Assembly: GCA_003118195.1 (NCBI GenBank)
Contig: BEXV01000309.1
Location: 134,853 to 181,491 of the forward strand
Source: Hemicentrotus pulcherrimus
Lineage: Eukaryota > Echinodermata > Echinoidea > Camarodonta > Strongylocentrotidae
Direction: 5' to 3'
DNA length: 46,639 bases
Shown: positions 26,848 to 37,174 of the stretch, one piece after another
How the letters are laid out: every line of letters starts with the position of its first letter
Position numbering within the stretch: position 1 is the first letter of the stretch
Program-made: the position numbers and the translations under genes
Notes under the pieces: generated by a model
Databases searched by the model: none
Seen by the model: the letters and a program-made list of their open reading frames with translations, nothing else
Told to the model about the DNA's origin: nothing

Positions 26848-26942
26848 TGGGGAAGTTGTCCTTGGGGAAGTTTTTCAAAGTAACTGTAGCCCATTATTGT
26901 CCTATAGGATTGTTGTCCGTGGGGGAGGGGGGATGCGTTGTC
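26848..26942 (-). repeat. Inverted copies of the 15 bp minisatellite motif
   Basis: TTGTCC-centred motifs at 26856, 26897 and 26913, and a partial one at 26938, are the reverse complement of the GGACAA subunit in the array to the left, within GGGGAAGTTGTCCTTGG-like context. About 90 bases of other sequence separate them from the main array. This gives the pair a foldback layout, with the right arm much shorter than the left. Confidence 0.6.
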
Positions 26943-29900
26943 ATGTTATCCAAATCAAATCATAATGCAAGATTGCATCAAAATCAAAAGAAGCTCAAAG
27001 CTAGTGAGAGAAAGAAAGAGAGAAACAAGGAGATTTATAGAGAAAATATTTTTAAAAGAGTAATAAAAGAAGAAAAGATTCTCTTTGATGCTAATGCCCT
27101 CTCATAAAATCTCTTCAATAATGAAAAATTGCTATCAGAATGTAAAAATCAGGACTAAAAATTACTAAACATAATATGAAGTTACATGTATTCATTCTCG
27201 GTGCACATTTTTCATTCATTCCTATAACATATTTCATAGAATGTTAGATATTGATGTTCAAAATAAACATACTCAAGAAGATGATTTCCTGTACAGAAAG
27301 AGATGAAATACCAGAGGCAGTCTAAATCCAACCTTCAGCTTTTATCATTCTACCCATATTTAAGCAAATGCCATTGACTCAACTTTAAAGTATTGGATTA
27401 CCTAGAGCTTGAGGTATTACTTAACAAAGCTTTGTGTTTGCCATCATTTTTTCCTCACNCCCCCTCCTCCCCCAGTTTGTGTGCAAACAAGTAAATTTGA
27501 ATTGGGTCAACAGCTTGTTGAACCTGTTGTGTCAGTTGCGTTCAAAGTATTACTGCATTATTTAATATCACAGTGTCATAATCATTTTAATGTTCATGCT
27601 CCTAAAATAGCAGGCTATTGACTCTCAAGTTTGAAATTGGTGAAAGGATTTTAAGAGCCCCCGATAGGGAACTGCATCCGTATTCATGAGTACTCCTGTG
27701 TGCAGTTTAATTTTGAGTGAATCTGAAAGTGCGACACTTTTTTCTAAGCATCAAATTTGTTTAAATAACAACAAAAAAGTGATATTCCTGTTGCAAGAGC
27801 TGTAGCATGGACAATTGGATTTTAACCATTTTATTGCAGTTGTTGGCTTAATTGTTCAAATTGTGATATTGTACGTAGGTAATGGACTTGTAATGCACAA
27901 AGGAAAGTTTTTTTCCACGAAAATCTAAATGAGCTCATGAATTTTGAAGATAGTTATCGAAAACTTATGTTTATATGAAAAATTATTCATGAAATAGCAA
28001 TTTTATTGAAAGCTTGAGGTTTAAAAAAAAACCATAATGTATTGTAGACTTGGTTGCACTGTAAGGGGTCAGTGTGCCTGAGGGTCTCAATATTGATAGT
28101 TTGTCTAATTTTAAATAACTTTTATTTGTTATCTATTTCAAATTCTTCTGGAAAAGAGCTTGGCCTAGATATAATGCCATCAAGTGTACAAACTTGTATC
28201 ATATTACTACAGATGAGATTTCACAAGATAAGTTTTTAATTGTTGTTTTTCGTGATACAAACAATGTACTTCACTATTCATCACACTATTTTCTTTAATC
28301 TCCAGAAGAAAAACTTGCTTTCATTATTTCCCAAGCTATTAGATTAAAAATTAATATCAGGTTGTTCTACCCATGGTCTGGTCTGACCTTCTATTTGGCT
28401 ATTATAATTTGTTTTCAACATGGAAAAGGTGAATCTAGTAATTCTAGTAATGCTTGTTGAAAGGAATATTGTAAAAAAATAGTAATCTCTAAACAGTAAA
28501 CGCACCCCAGAAATATGTTTTCGCTGCAAGGGAGTTGGCTTTATAAAACCAAGGTTGCCAATTTTTGCAGAGTTTGTATTTACTAAACAATTCCTTGATT
28601 AACGAAGAAGTGTGTGTATAATATGGCCCTCCTAGGGAAATGTGATCGGATATCAAAACATCCTTAATTTATCACGCAAACATTCTTTGTGCTGTTGTGT
28701 GGGAATACCTTATCACTCTTTTTGGGTGTTGATTGAGGAGACACAAGTTTTTTGATCAAGTTTCAAATCTCATTTTCAGTTGTCATCCTCGGTGAGATGT
28801 GCAATTCATTGAGTACACATACAGGGATGCAATCTTGTGATTTGTTTCAGAGCATTCGTTTGTTGGAGCTGAAGTTTGATATTTTGTGTGTACTGTGCAT
28901 GAAAGATGATATTGCTGAGGAATCTGTGATTACATGTATAGTCTGCTAGAAACAGAAGGGCTTTAACTCAATGTGAAGTGGTTCACAGTTCAGCCATCGG
29001 CACATATTTGTAGTTTCCAAGGTTTTATGTTATTGTCTTCTTTAACAACTTTTAGTTTCTTCCAATTCTCAATTGGCCTGCTGAGTACTGAATTGCCAGA
29101 TTTCCTGTAGGTTCCAGTTCACAAAGGGTTAATATCTCTCTTTGTAACTTAAACCACACCCCCTCTCTTTCTCTCTCTCCCACTCCCCCTCTCTCTCTCT
29201 CTCGCTCTCTCTCTCTTTTTTTCCCCTCTATCTGTATGATATGTCCTCTTCTCTGCAATTTTTTTTTGTATAGGATATCTTATTTTTCTATGCATTTCAT
29301 CATAACACACCTTTTTTTCCTCTTTCATTTTGCCTTTCTGTCTCTCTTTATCACTCCTATTTCCATCTGTCTCTCATACTCTTTGTCTCTCCCATGTATT
29401 CACATCTCTCACCCATCCCCTTCTCTATCTCTCTCTTTTTCTCTATTCTTTCCCCCTCTATGTCATTGTACTCTCTTTCACCCCCCTCTCTTTCAAACAC
29501 TCTCCCCCCCCTTCCCCCTCTCTTTCTCTCTCTCTCTCTCCCCCTCCCTTTTTCTCTCTCTCCACCCTCTCTTTTCCTCTCTCTCTCGCTCCATTCCTCT
29601 CAATGTCTCTCCCTCCCTCTTCCGTCCTGTTTCTCTTCATTCTCTCCACCATTCTACTCCCACCTTCTCCTCATCTCTCACTGCAAATCTGCACGTCATA
29701 TTGTGCCTGCCTCCTTTTCTCTTCACTATCTTTCTATCCTTTTCACCATCCTTCCATCCTTTGCCAGAGGCTCATTCCAAGGAACATTTTAACCATGAAT
29801 AAACACCAGAGAGAAGCAGGCATGTGTGCAGTTTTTGTTTTTAAATCTTGAATACAGCTTTCATCCAAAAGTTAGCAAGGTATCCTCTGAATATCATTTC

Positions 29901-31029
29901 AATTCATGTGGCTTTAAAATTCATAATTCTACCACTAGTACTACATAACATCATTGAAAGGAGAGATTGATTGTTGGAGGCTTTACGGACTTGGCAGTTA
30001 TTGGTACATATGGTGTGTGTGGGCGTTGGGCATAAGGACATCTTCGTCAACTATGAAGATGAATACTCTTTTTGTTTCCTTTGCAATTTCCATTATTTAC
30101 TTTTATGACTTCAAAGGACAAATAAAAATACCAACTAAGAATTCATCTTTTTACACTATATACAATAATAAATAGATATATCTTCATTCATTTCTATACA
30201 GCTAATGCATTTCAAACCAGAAACAATGTAAAGTATATGGGTAAATCGTTTGGGCAATTCCATAGGCAAGGTTGTACCAGGCAAACTAATAAAATTGTGG
30301 CTTTAAAACATTGAACCTCACTTGTTATTCTTAAGTATACCCTGTCTCTCTGCCCTTCTAATCTGGTCTTCTATGAACAAAAAATTAAAAAATTCATTGA
30401 AAAAAGGGTGATGCTTTGCACACTTGAGATTTTTTGTTGTTATCAAGCTGGAAAAGTTTGGAGAGTGAATCAAATTTGGATCGGGTATATCAAGGATATA
30501 AACATCAAAGCTGATCACTATTTACATTTTAAACAAAATAGTGGTTTATTTTTTGTCAGTAGACAACCGAAATACATGTTCATGACAATAGTTATGGTAC
30601 TTTACTTATCAAATTTATGTCATTTCAAGGTAAATAGCCCTTTGATAATGCTGCTTCAAGGGATAAATGTATATACAGTTTAAAAATCTTTCCAAAAAAA
30701 TCCCACAAAAAACGTTTGATAATGAATGATCAATTTTACAATTTTATCTAAAACATCTCCTTATATGAGGGATGGATTATGAACAAAATCATTTTATCTT
30801 GTGTAAGTGATGATGTGGTATTTAGGTGCATCAACTCTTCATTTATAAATGCCCCTCACTAAGAATGGGAGGATGCCTATTTTGTTCACAGGGGAGCAGA
30901 ATTAGAAAACATGCTGTTGTATCATGCAAAAGGAGGACATTGCTATTTTACAAGTAGGCTTGTTTAATAGTCCAATAGATTTTTGTATGGATCGAGGCAT
31001 TAATGTTGAGCAAACATAACCACACACAT
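26943..31029. other. Region downstream of the peptide gene, no supported gene
   Basis: It contains the long pyrimidine tract and AT-rich sequence, with one N at about 27459. No exon with splice support was found on either strand. Confidence 0.55.
29155..29770 (+). repeat. Very long pyrimidine tract with CT repeats
   Basis: About 600 bases dominated by C and T on the plus strand, with pure CT segments at about 29163-29216 and 29519-29590. It is the largest such tract in the window. The open frames inside it (up to about 190 codons) have only Ser/Leu/Pro/Phe composition and are rejected as genes. Confidence 0.9.
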
Positions 31030-31172
31030 TTTATTTTAGCAACACTATTTGAAAATATTATGGGTCACTAGGAAAGTAAATGTATATAATTGGATGGCAA
31101 TAGTTTATGTAGCTGCCATAGATCAGAGTGCCATCCTATCCAGGTTGTTTCATGAAAAGAGTCTTTTTATCA
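31030..31172 (-). other. 3' untranslated region and polyadenylation signal
   Basis: After the TGA, in-frame TGA and TAA triplets follow directly. AATAAA lies at 31035-31030 on the minus strand, about 140 bases past the stop, followed by a GT-rich stretch (TGTGTGTGGTTATGTTTG) that could be the downstream element. AATAAA is common in AT-rich DNA, so a more distal site is possible. Confidence 0.5.
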
Positions 31173-31586
31173 TCAGTGCCCAGAGAGAAAGTTCCTTTGG
31201 CATGTTGACCATGACTGTGCTTCCAGGGGGTTGTTGAGCATTTTGGTGGTGGGTTTGCCCGAGCAGCCGGCGAAGCATTCCCCAAGCTGGATGGCGTCTT
31301 TGTGGAAGGCCTTGATACAGACCCAGCAGGTCGTCATGCAACGGTTGACCATCCTAGAAGACCTCCTCTCACGGATCTCTTGGGACAGCGCAAAACCTTG
31401 GTCATCGTCAAGCCGGCCCACGTCCCGTTTGTCCAGGTTCTGTACTGCAGCGGCAAAGGCTTGGTCATCTTGGTCTGGGTTGTTGACATCCATGAGCTTC
31501 TCTAGGAAGGTCGGGGCTGCTAAGATCATACTGGGCACCACGATGGTCAGAACCAGGATGACTAACGCAAAGATAATGTGCTTCTC
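31173..31586 (-). other. Coding exon 2 of the eclosion-hormone-type gene
   Basis: The exon opens after a strong acceptor: a CT-rich tract (minus strand, about 31589-31615) ending TTTCTGCAG at 31587, then GAG AAG CAC ATT. The frame upstream of the acceptor stays open to a TAA at 31620-31622 but contains no ATG, so an upstream exon must supply the start. The exon carries 137 codons and ends TGA (31175-31173). Its balanced base composition and sustained coding character differ sharply from the AT-rich flanks. I see no good donor between the fifth cysteine and the stop, so I read to the TGA. Confidence 0.88.
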
Positions 31587-33814
31587 CTGCAGAAACAGAA
31601 ACAGAGAGAGAAAAAAACATTAAAAGAAATGAGAATTTGATTTTCTTGCTGTATTTATGGTATTACACAACATGCTCTGGTGATATTTTCTGTACATTCA
31701 CAGTCTTTTTTCTTGCTTCATCTATGCCTAGAGATGGGCAGTGTAGAAGATCTCTGATGTCAGATCAATTGGTTGTGCAAACTTTTTAATGGACTATGAA
31801 TCTTCACTGCTCTCTCATTTTGTTTAAAGATTTCCTTATAAAAACTGTATGAATTGATAAAATACTTTTTTGAATTTCATAAGTATTCTGAAGAGAATGA
31901 ATTATAACACCTGCCTTTTGAATCAAAAGTTCTTTGATACAAGAAGTGATATATACTTTCCTATGGGAGGCTCCCATATTCTATTATTGTCAATTTTATG
32001 TGCCAAGATGAAAGCCGTTTGTGGGAATCATTAATTTGACAAATTGGAAGCCATTAGTACTTCTGAAGGGTTAATGTACAATTTCTCAGGACACAATTGA
32101 GTTAGAGGCTTTCTTGATGTGAGAATTGGTATGTAAATAGACATGATCACATGTAGATTACTTGTAAGTGTAAGCTCAATGGAGAACAGGGAAAATGAGA
32201 AAGGACGGATTTAGGCAAAGAGGGGAATGTAAGTCGTGGTATACTATTTAAATCTATAGTTTGACAGCATCCTGTCATGTTAAAATGACGCATTTTAGTA
32301 AGATAATGTGCATTTTTCATGCTTCATGCATTGATATAGTACATGAATCAATTAGAAACGTTCTTTCAATAGATTACAGCGTACCGATCAAGTTTTTCAA
32401 GATTTTCAGGAACATCCTCCCATTTTTCCCTATGACAGCAATGAAGGTTATTTTTATGTTGATTAATTTCACTTGATACCTTTAAAAGGTATTGTAAACT
32501 TTCAACACTCTCCAGATAATAGAATGGAAAAATGGGGCTTTATTATACATCATTTGTCGTACAAATCTACATGATCTTTGAGACAGATGTCTTAAATTAT
32601 TGAATAAATCGTTAATATGCATAATCTATGTTCTAATACAATGATCAGATACTCTGAAGCTTGAAAATAACATTGATCATACATTTAGATTTTAGAGAAT
32701 TTGATTATTGCAATTTTAAGATGCTTCTTGAATTAGTATAAAAGGGTAAAATTAAGCCGATTCAAAATTAGACATTAATATTTCAAATAATTATTTAGTC
32801 TGTTTAAGAATTCATGGGTTTTAAGGGTTTGTTTTTATTTTTATTTTTATTTTATATTGTTAAATGCAGTTTCACGAGATTCACAGAGTATGTTTAGCAT
32901 TCTATATACTTTCAATCGATTTCATTTAGTTGTGATGATGACAAACTTTTGAACATGAAAAGCATTTTTGATTCCTTTATCATCAGAACATTTGTGATAT
33001 GAAAAATATACGTAATATACAAGAACAACATTCTGCCATCCGCTCTTTGCAATATAAAATATGAAAATGTGTTGACGTGCTTCATTAGAGAACAGATTAT
33101 TTGGAAAAGGTTCTGCAATGTTATCAATGACCATAGAGAACAGATTTCACAGTGGTTATATTTTCCTCATTACCCTTTTTAAATCAAGGACATTAATTAA
33201 CTTAGAATGGCTGTTTTGATTACTTGCTGGTCCCTAATGCCTAGCAACTGAAATGTGTAACTGTCAGTACAGTGCTAATGATCAGTTGCAAAATTGTCAT
33301 ATATATATATGATGGAATAAATGAAGCACTACTATTTGATCTTTAATCTAAGTACATGCTAATGGATCTAAATTCATTAATTCAGGGGCATACCTAGACA
33401 ATTTAAATAGAGGGGAATTTCTGCCCGAATTCAAACTTCAATTGAGGTGAAAATTTCAACCAAGCAAAAAGGAGGCTTAGACAACATAAAAAAGTGTACA
33501 CAAGAAAGAAAGAAATAGATTTTTAAAAAGATTTTTAAAAAGAAGAAATTGTAGTTGGAAGGAGGTGTCATATCCCTAGCAACACCCCTGGATTAATTGC
33601 AATCCTTAGATGCATTGATAGAGAAATTGTTGTAATAGGTTTTTGGCATTATTTTACAAAATATTTGAAATGTTGATAGGTGATTAACTATACGGTAAAC
33701 AAAGAATGCTAACAATTTTGAAGTAAGACAAATTTATGCTTCAACAATTCACAAATCAATGCATGTACATTTATTCAGACAACAAAAGGAAAAAGATGAA
33801 TCAAAACTTACCAT
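31173..33814 (-). CDS. Eclosion-hormone-type six-cysteine neuropeptide precursor, two coding exons
   Basis: The coding sequence joins 33814..33812 (ATG) to 31586..31173 (137 codons plus TGA), giving 138 residues. Residues 1-25 are a signal peptide: MEKH, then a hydrophobic core (IIFALVILVLTIV), ending near ILAA before PTF. Residues 26-76 form an acidic propeptide with a KR site at 54-55 and RERR at 73-76. The putative mature peptide starts at about residue 77 (SSRMVNRC) and has six cysteines at 84, 88, 91, 105, 109 and 130, spaced x3, x2, x13, x3, x20. Insect eclosion hormone has nearly the same first five spacings (x3, x2, x12, x3) but a shorter last gap of about 10. Family knowledge: eclosion hormones are secreted neurohormones acting through receptor guanylyl cyclases in arthropods, and related precursors are reported in echinoderms. 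The function here is inferred only. It could instead be another six-Cys peptide related to ITP/CHH. That this is a secreted cysteine-rich peptide precursor is very likely; the family name is less sure. Confidence 0.85.
31587..33811 (-). other. Intron 1 of the peptide gene (2225 bp, GT..AG)
   Basis: Donor GTAAGT at 33811-33806 and acceptor CTGCAG ending at 31587. The intron is AT-rich, holds a 208 bp hAT-like miniature element (33383-33590), and I see no other exon-like ORF within it. Its position immediately after the initiator ATG is unusual but matches the reading frame exactly. Confidence 0.72.
33383..33590. mobile_element. hAT-like miniature inverted-repeat element inside the intron
   Basis: The left end reads CAGGGGCATACCTAGA and the right end, reversed, CAGGGGTGTTGCTAGG, matching the CAGGGGCGTAGCTAGG-type ends common in animal hAT elements (11 of 16 positions shared here). 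The element is flanked by a 7-of-8 matched 8 bp duplication, CATTAATT (33375-33382) and GATTAATT (33591-33598), the size hAT transposases make. It is 208 bp with no coding capacity. Confidence 0.72.
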
Positions 33815-33853
33815 TTTATGTGAATTTTGTGGGCCTAACGCTATCCAAAACTG
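33812..33853 (-). other. Exon 1 end: start codon directly abutting the splice donor
   Basis: On the minus strand the sequence reads ACATAAAATG then GTAAGT, a perfect extended donor at 33811-33806. The ATG at 33814-33812 has A at -3, and after splicing G at +4. Splicing is in phase 0 and places M before EKHIIFALV, which completes a textbook signal peptide. A possible acceptor (TGTGTTTGCAG) ends at 33854, so this could be a small second 5' exon rather than the 3' end of a single leader exon. The ATG/donor junction is firm; the 5' limit of the exon is not. Confidence 0.75.
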
Positions 33854-34090
33854 CAAACACAGGTACTGCTGTTACTGTCTTAGGTGTCAAAGCTCTCTTT
33901 TTTTTGTTCGGTAGAATTAAGCGATATCACTGAAAACTGGCAAAGAACACAGAAATAGAATATTGAAGCAACCAGGCTTGAATCAGAAATACCACGTCAT
34001 GTGTAGATATACTGCTGTTTGATCCAGGCTGAGAGGCAACGGTAGTTTAATCTAGTCCTGCTACTTTACTGGTTATTAGCAAGCTGTAGT
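33815..34090 (-). other. Putative 5' untranslated region
   Basis: This is the stretch between the likely TATA box and the start codon, about 275 bases if unspliced. It contains one upstream ATG (34000-33998) opening a five-codon reading frame that ends TGA at 33983. Acceptor-like sites after pyrimidine stretches (TGTGTTTGCAG ending 33854, TTTGCCAG near 33940) leave room for a 5'-UTR intron, but I found no strong matching donor. Confidence 0.45.
33983..34000 (-). promoter_or_regulatory. Short upstream ORF in the leader
   Basis: ATG ACG TGG TAT TTC TGA lies in the predicted leader, about 170 bases before the main ATG. If it is in the mature transcript it could damp translation. It would be lost if a 5'-UTR intron removes this region. 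Confidence 0.35.
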
Positions 34091-34148
34091 GATGTGATGG
34101 CAAACTCCTCTACTTATATCCATGTTCACTACTACTCTACCACCCCCC

Positions 34149-34179
<31 letters not shown>

Positions 34180-34368
34180 ACTCTCTGTCTATCTCTCTCG
34201 TATTCCCTGTGCAATCCTGTACAAGTGAAAACTTCCTGTACGCACTGGAGTGCTGTCTGGTGAATGGAAGGAGGCGGGGCCTGGTCTGATTAGCCTAATG
34301 TGATTGGCTGCACTGCCATGAGGTAAGCTCTGGAAGGCTCCCCTGCTCCCTCTGACTGGCTGACGTAT
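34088..34368 (-). promoter_or_regulatory. Promoter-like block: TATA box, GA repeat, CCAAT, GC box, CRE-like site
   Basis: Read on the minus strand, TATAAGT lies at 34118-34112, which would place transcription start near 34088 (CATCACTACAG). Just upstream is a GA-repeat tract (34176-34146). Farther up are a CCAAT box (GCCAAT, 34308-34303), a GC box (GGCCCCGCCT, 34281-34272) and a CRE-like ATACGTCA (34368-34361). Local GC is clearly higher than in the surroundings. The elements are in plausible order for the minus-strand peptide gene, but each is a short motif and the start site is unproven. Confidence 0.5.
34143..34180 (+). repeat. (CT)n microsatellite at the promoter
   Basis: CCCCCC then (CT)n on the plus strand, which is (GA)n on the sense strand of the peptide gene, about 30 bases upstream of the TATA-like box. 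Confidence 0.92.
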
Positions 34369-34380
34369 GTTGGTGTGCAC

Positions 34381-36325
34381 CAACTAATAGCAAATAGAGT
34401 GCTCTAGCACGGCTTACAAGACTTGTCACAAGTGAACATACTCTGTATACAGTAAGGAAAAATCATCAGGAAAATGTCTCTCTTCTTGGCAACAGTATCG
34501 TGTCTGCATGAAAGCCAACAAGAGGCTCTCTGGTACGATATACTACTTTTATGAATATCATATTCATGAAGGGGAAAATGGTTTAATCCTTTGAGGTTTT
34601 CTCTTCATTGTTTCAATAAATGGTCATTATCCTGTTATAGTTATTGGTGAAGGGCAGCTGCAACATTCAAATCTATTTTTGCCATCATTTTATAATAGAG
34701 ACTGAACATTTGTCAGTTACAAAAAAGAAGACATACTTTTATTTTTTTTTCATTTTCATTTCTCTATGAAGAGATAGAACACATACATGTACATCTACAT
34801 GTATGACTTTGTATTTTTCTTAAATAGAGTAATAAATAAAACAGTATAACCTATGTAGATGATAATTACAACCCTGCCAAGAGTGGAACAACAACCTTTC
34901 ATTTTCATTTATCTCTGGATTATAAATAGCACAAATACAGGAAGGACTTGTATTTTTCTGAATCCTGAATATATAGCAAAAATGTTTAGATGCTAATTAC
35001 AACTCTATCTCAAGAGCATGTGAATTGTCATAAGATTTTGATTTAAAAACATGAAATTGGACAGAGCTTGTGATGATTTATTTTTAAATTTCTTCCTTTT
35101 TTTTAGAAGCATACCAGTATGCAGATGTGAAAATGAAAGTTTTAACAGTTAGTTTCATTCTGATGTGAAGGAAAAGCTTTTTCATGACTGGTAAAAACTA
35201 TCAATCAATGATTCAGCTGAAAAAAATCATCTTCTTTTTGCATAATATCTTAGTTTATAAGAAAAACTTGCATGTGTTCTTTTTTAAATAAATCTATTTT
35301 CATTCTGATCATGAATAACCCATATGCAAATCACATGACCTGACTCAGCTACATAGAATGTGTAGCACTCATTTTATTTGACACTTTTGGGAAAACCTTG
35401 TGTATAGCAAATATTTTGTCACAAGATAATGTTTATGGTTAAAAATACCAGTCCAGCTGACCCTTTATTGGTACTTGGTTTTTTTCTTTCTTTCTTTCAA
35501 ACAGACCTTTTTTTATTTCGCTGCACTCCAAAGTACCTATTTTTTATTGAAGAATAGAATTTCACAAGTACATCCCAGACATAGCTGAGGTTATCATGAT
35601 GCTGATTCTTTGTTTACAGAGATAATAACATTTTCTTTTATAGTAGCATAGCAAGAAATTGGTACAGAAGGGGGTTATGTTATGCAACCTGGTTATATGC
35701 TCAGGTTTGTGAGTCATTGGTACACCATCTTTTCCCAAGGCATTCAAATCAAATGTTTCTGAAAAAATATTTTATTGGTATTGAACGGTTTTATTTGAAT
35801 GGTTTTATTTGAATGGTATTATTTGAATGAGAAAAAACAGCTTAAAAAGATTTATCATGCACATGAAAAAGATAACATCCCCCCAAAATGCCTACCATTA
35901 CTGCACATTTTCAGAAAGTATCACAATAATTTCATGTCTGAACATGGAAAATGTATCATGACAAAAAAGCGGTTCAAGTAATTAAGGTTTTTGATTGATC
36001 ACGATTCAGTTTTGAAGTGCGAAGCCTTTGGGTCTGCCATCTGATGCTAATGAAAACATACAGTTTTTTATAATCATACTTTTTCATGACTTCAATCAAT
36101 GTTGGGAGGGGCTGTCCACTGCATGGATTCCCCTTTTGATGTGCCCTCTGTTCTGAAGCACTTGGCCCAGTCTGTATGTTCTCAAAGCAATTGCAAATCC
36201 TTAGAGTGGGTTAGACGGAAATTAATATTGCTCATTGTCTGAGATCATTATTCAATTCTTCAGAAATCCAAGAAGAGTACTACTGGTTTTATGGTAATGG
36301 GATTTCAAATTGATTTACAACCACA
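34381..36325. other. Upstream flank of the peptide gene
   Basis: AT-rich sequence with a short three-copy tandem repeat at 35786. It may hold distal enhancers of the peptide gene, but I can point to no specific element. Confidence 0.5.
35786..35829 (+). repeat. Short tandem repeat, three copies
   Basis: GGTTTTATTTGAAT occurs three times in a row (the third with GGTATTATTTGAAT). Confidence 0.88.
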
Positions 36326-36856
36326 TTAAAGGTACTCTGTCCCATTTGCAGGCCAAAAAAATGAAAAAGTTGAATTCCAACTGCATTTGAAAGATAACAC
36401 TAATTTGGAACTTCCCTAAAAAATGTGGGGCTTGAAAATGTCTTCAAATGGGAAAATAACGACTATTCGTTGTCAAATCGACTTTAGGGCTATAGAGCCC
36501 GAAAGTAATAGTCTTGATTTTCAGACAATTGTACCGAATGGTGGTCATACGTTTTATGCTGCGCTAAGATTCAATTAGTTTAATCTTGGCCATCACAAGA
36601 AGTGGGTTATTGATGAAGACAAATGCTCAACTCTTTTCATGTATGTTATTACCAAAGAAGAAAAAAAGCCAGTCAGTCACGCAATAGTGTCTGACAGTGA
36701 AGTCTAGCAAGTAAACAGGTTTCCTTGCATAATTTGAATATAAGGCCACTGCTAACGTTTTAAATTTCACAGATAGGACATACATGACATATTCATAATT
36801 CCTGCAAAGTTCTACAGAATTTGAGGTTGGCTGCAAAAGAGACATAGTACCTTTAA
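36326..36856. mobile_element. TTAA miniature element, family C
   Basis: A 531 bp element with TTAA at 36326-36329 and 36853-36856. The terminal inverted repeats match at 22 of 25 positions: TTAAAGGTACT, one mismatch, TGTC, one mismatch, C, one mismatch, TTTGCAG. The internal sequence has no credible coding region. The ends fit the TTAAAGGRR-like pattern of T2/Kolobok elements. Confidence 0.82.
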
Positions 36857-37174
36857 GTAATATCAGGATTGTTTAATGTTGATTGACAAAGTCTACAGAC
36901 AAAATATGGCCAACTACAATCAAACTCAGAAGTTATTACAGTTGTCCAATTTTTCAGTTTGGTATCATCATTTTATACTCGGTATGTAGAATGGAGATGT
37001 GAAGAGATCCTTAATGTTGGGATGCATTCATTGTCATAATGATGATTGAAGGGTGTATTACTGTATTTATTATGGTAGTGATATAATTGAAATATATCTA
37101 GTCTGTTACCTATGTCTGTTATATATTTGATTTGAATCATATTGATATCATGCGCTATATGCACTTTTGTCAGT

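Noticed and set aside
29236..29851. Open frames of 130-188 codons
   Set aside because: Low-complexity CT tract read in several frames, with no motif or splice support.
31231..31623. A 130-codon plus-strand frame opposite the peptide exon
   Set aside because: It is the antisense shadow of the real exon; the minus strand has the splice sites, signal peptide and cysteine pattern.
34189..34383. A 64-codon minus-strand frame upstream of the peptide gene
   Set aside because: It overlaps the promoter-like motifs in locally GC-rich DNA and has no secretion signal, motif or splice link to the coding exon.
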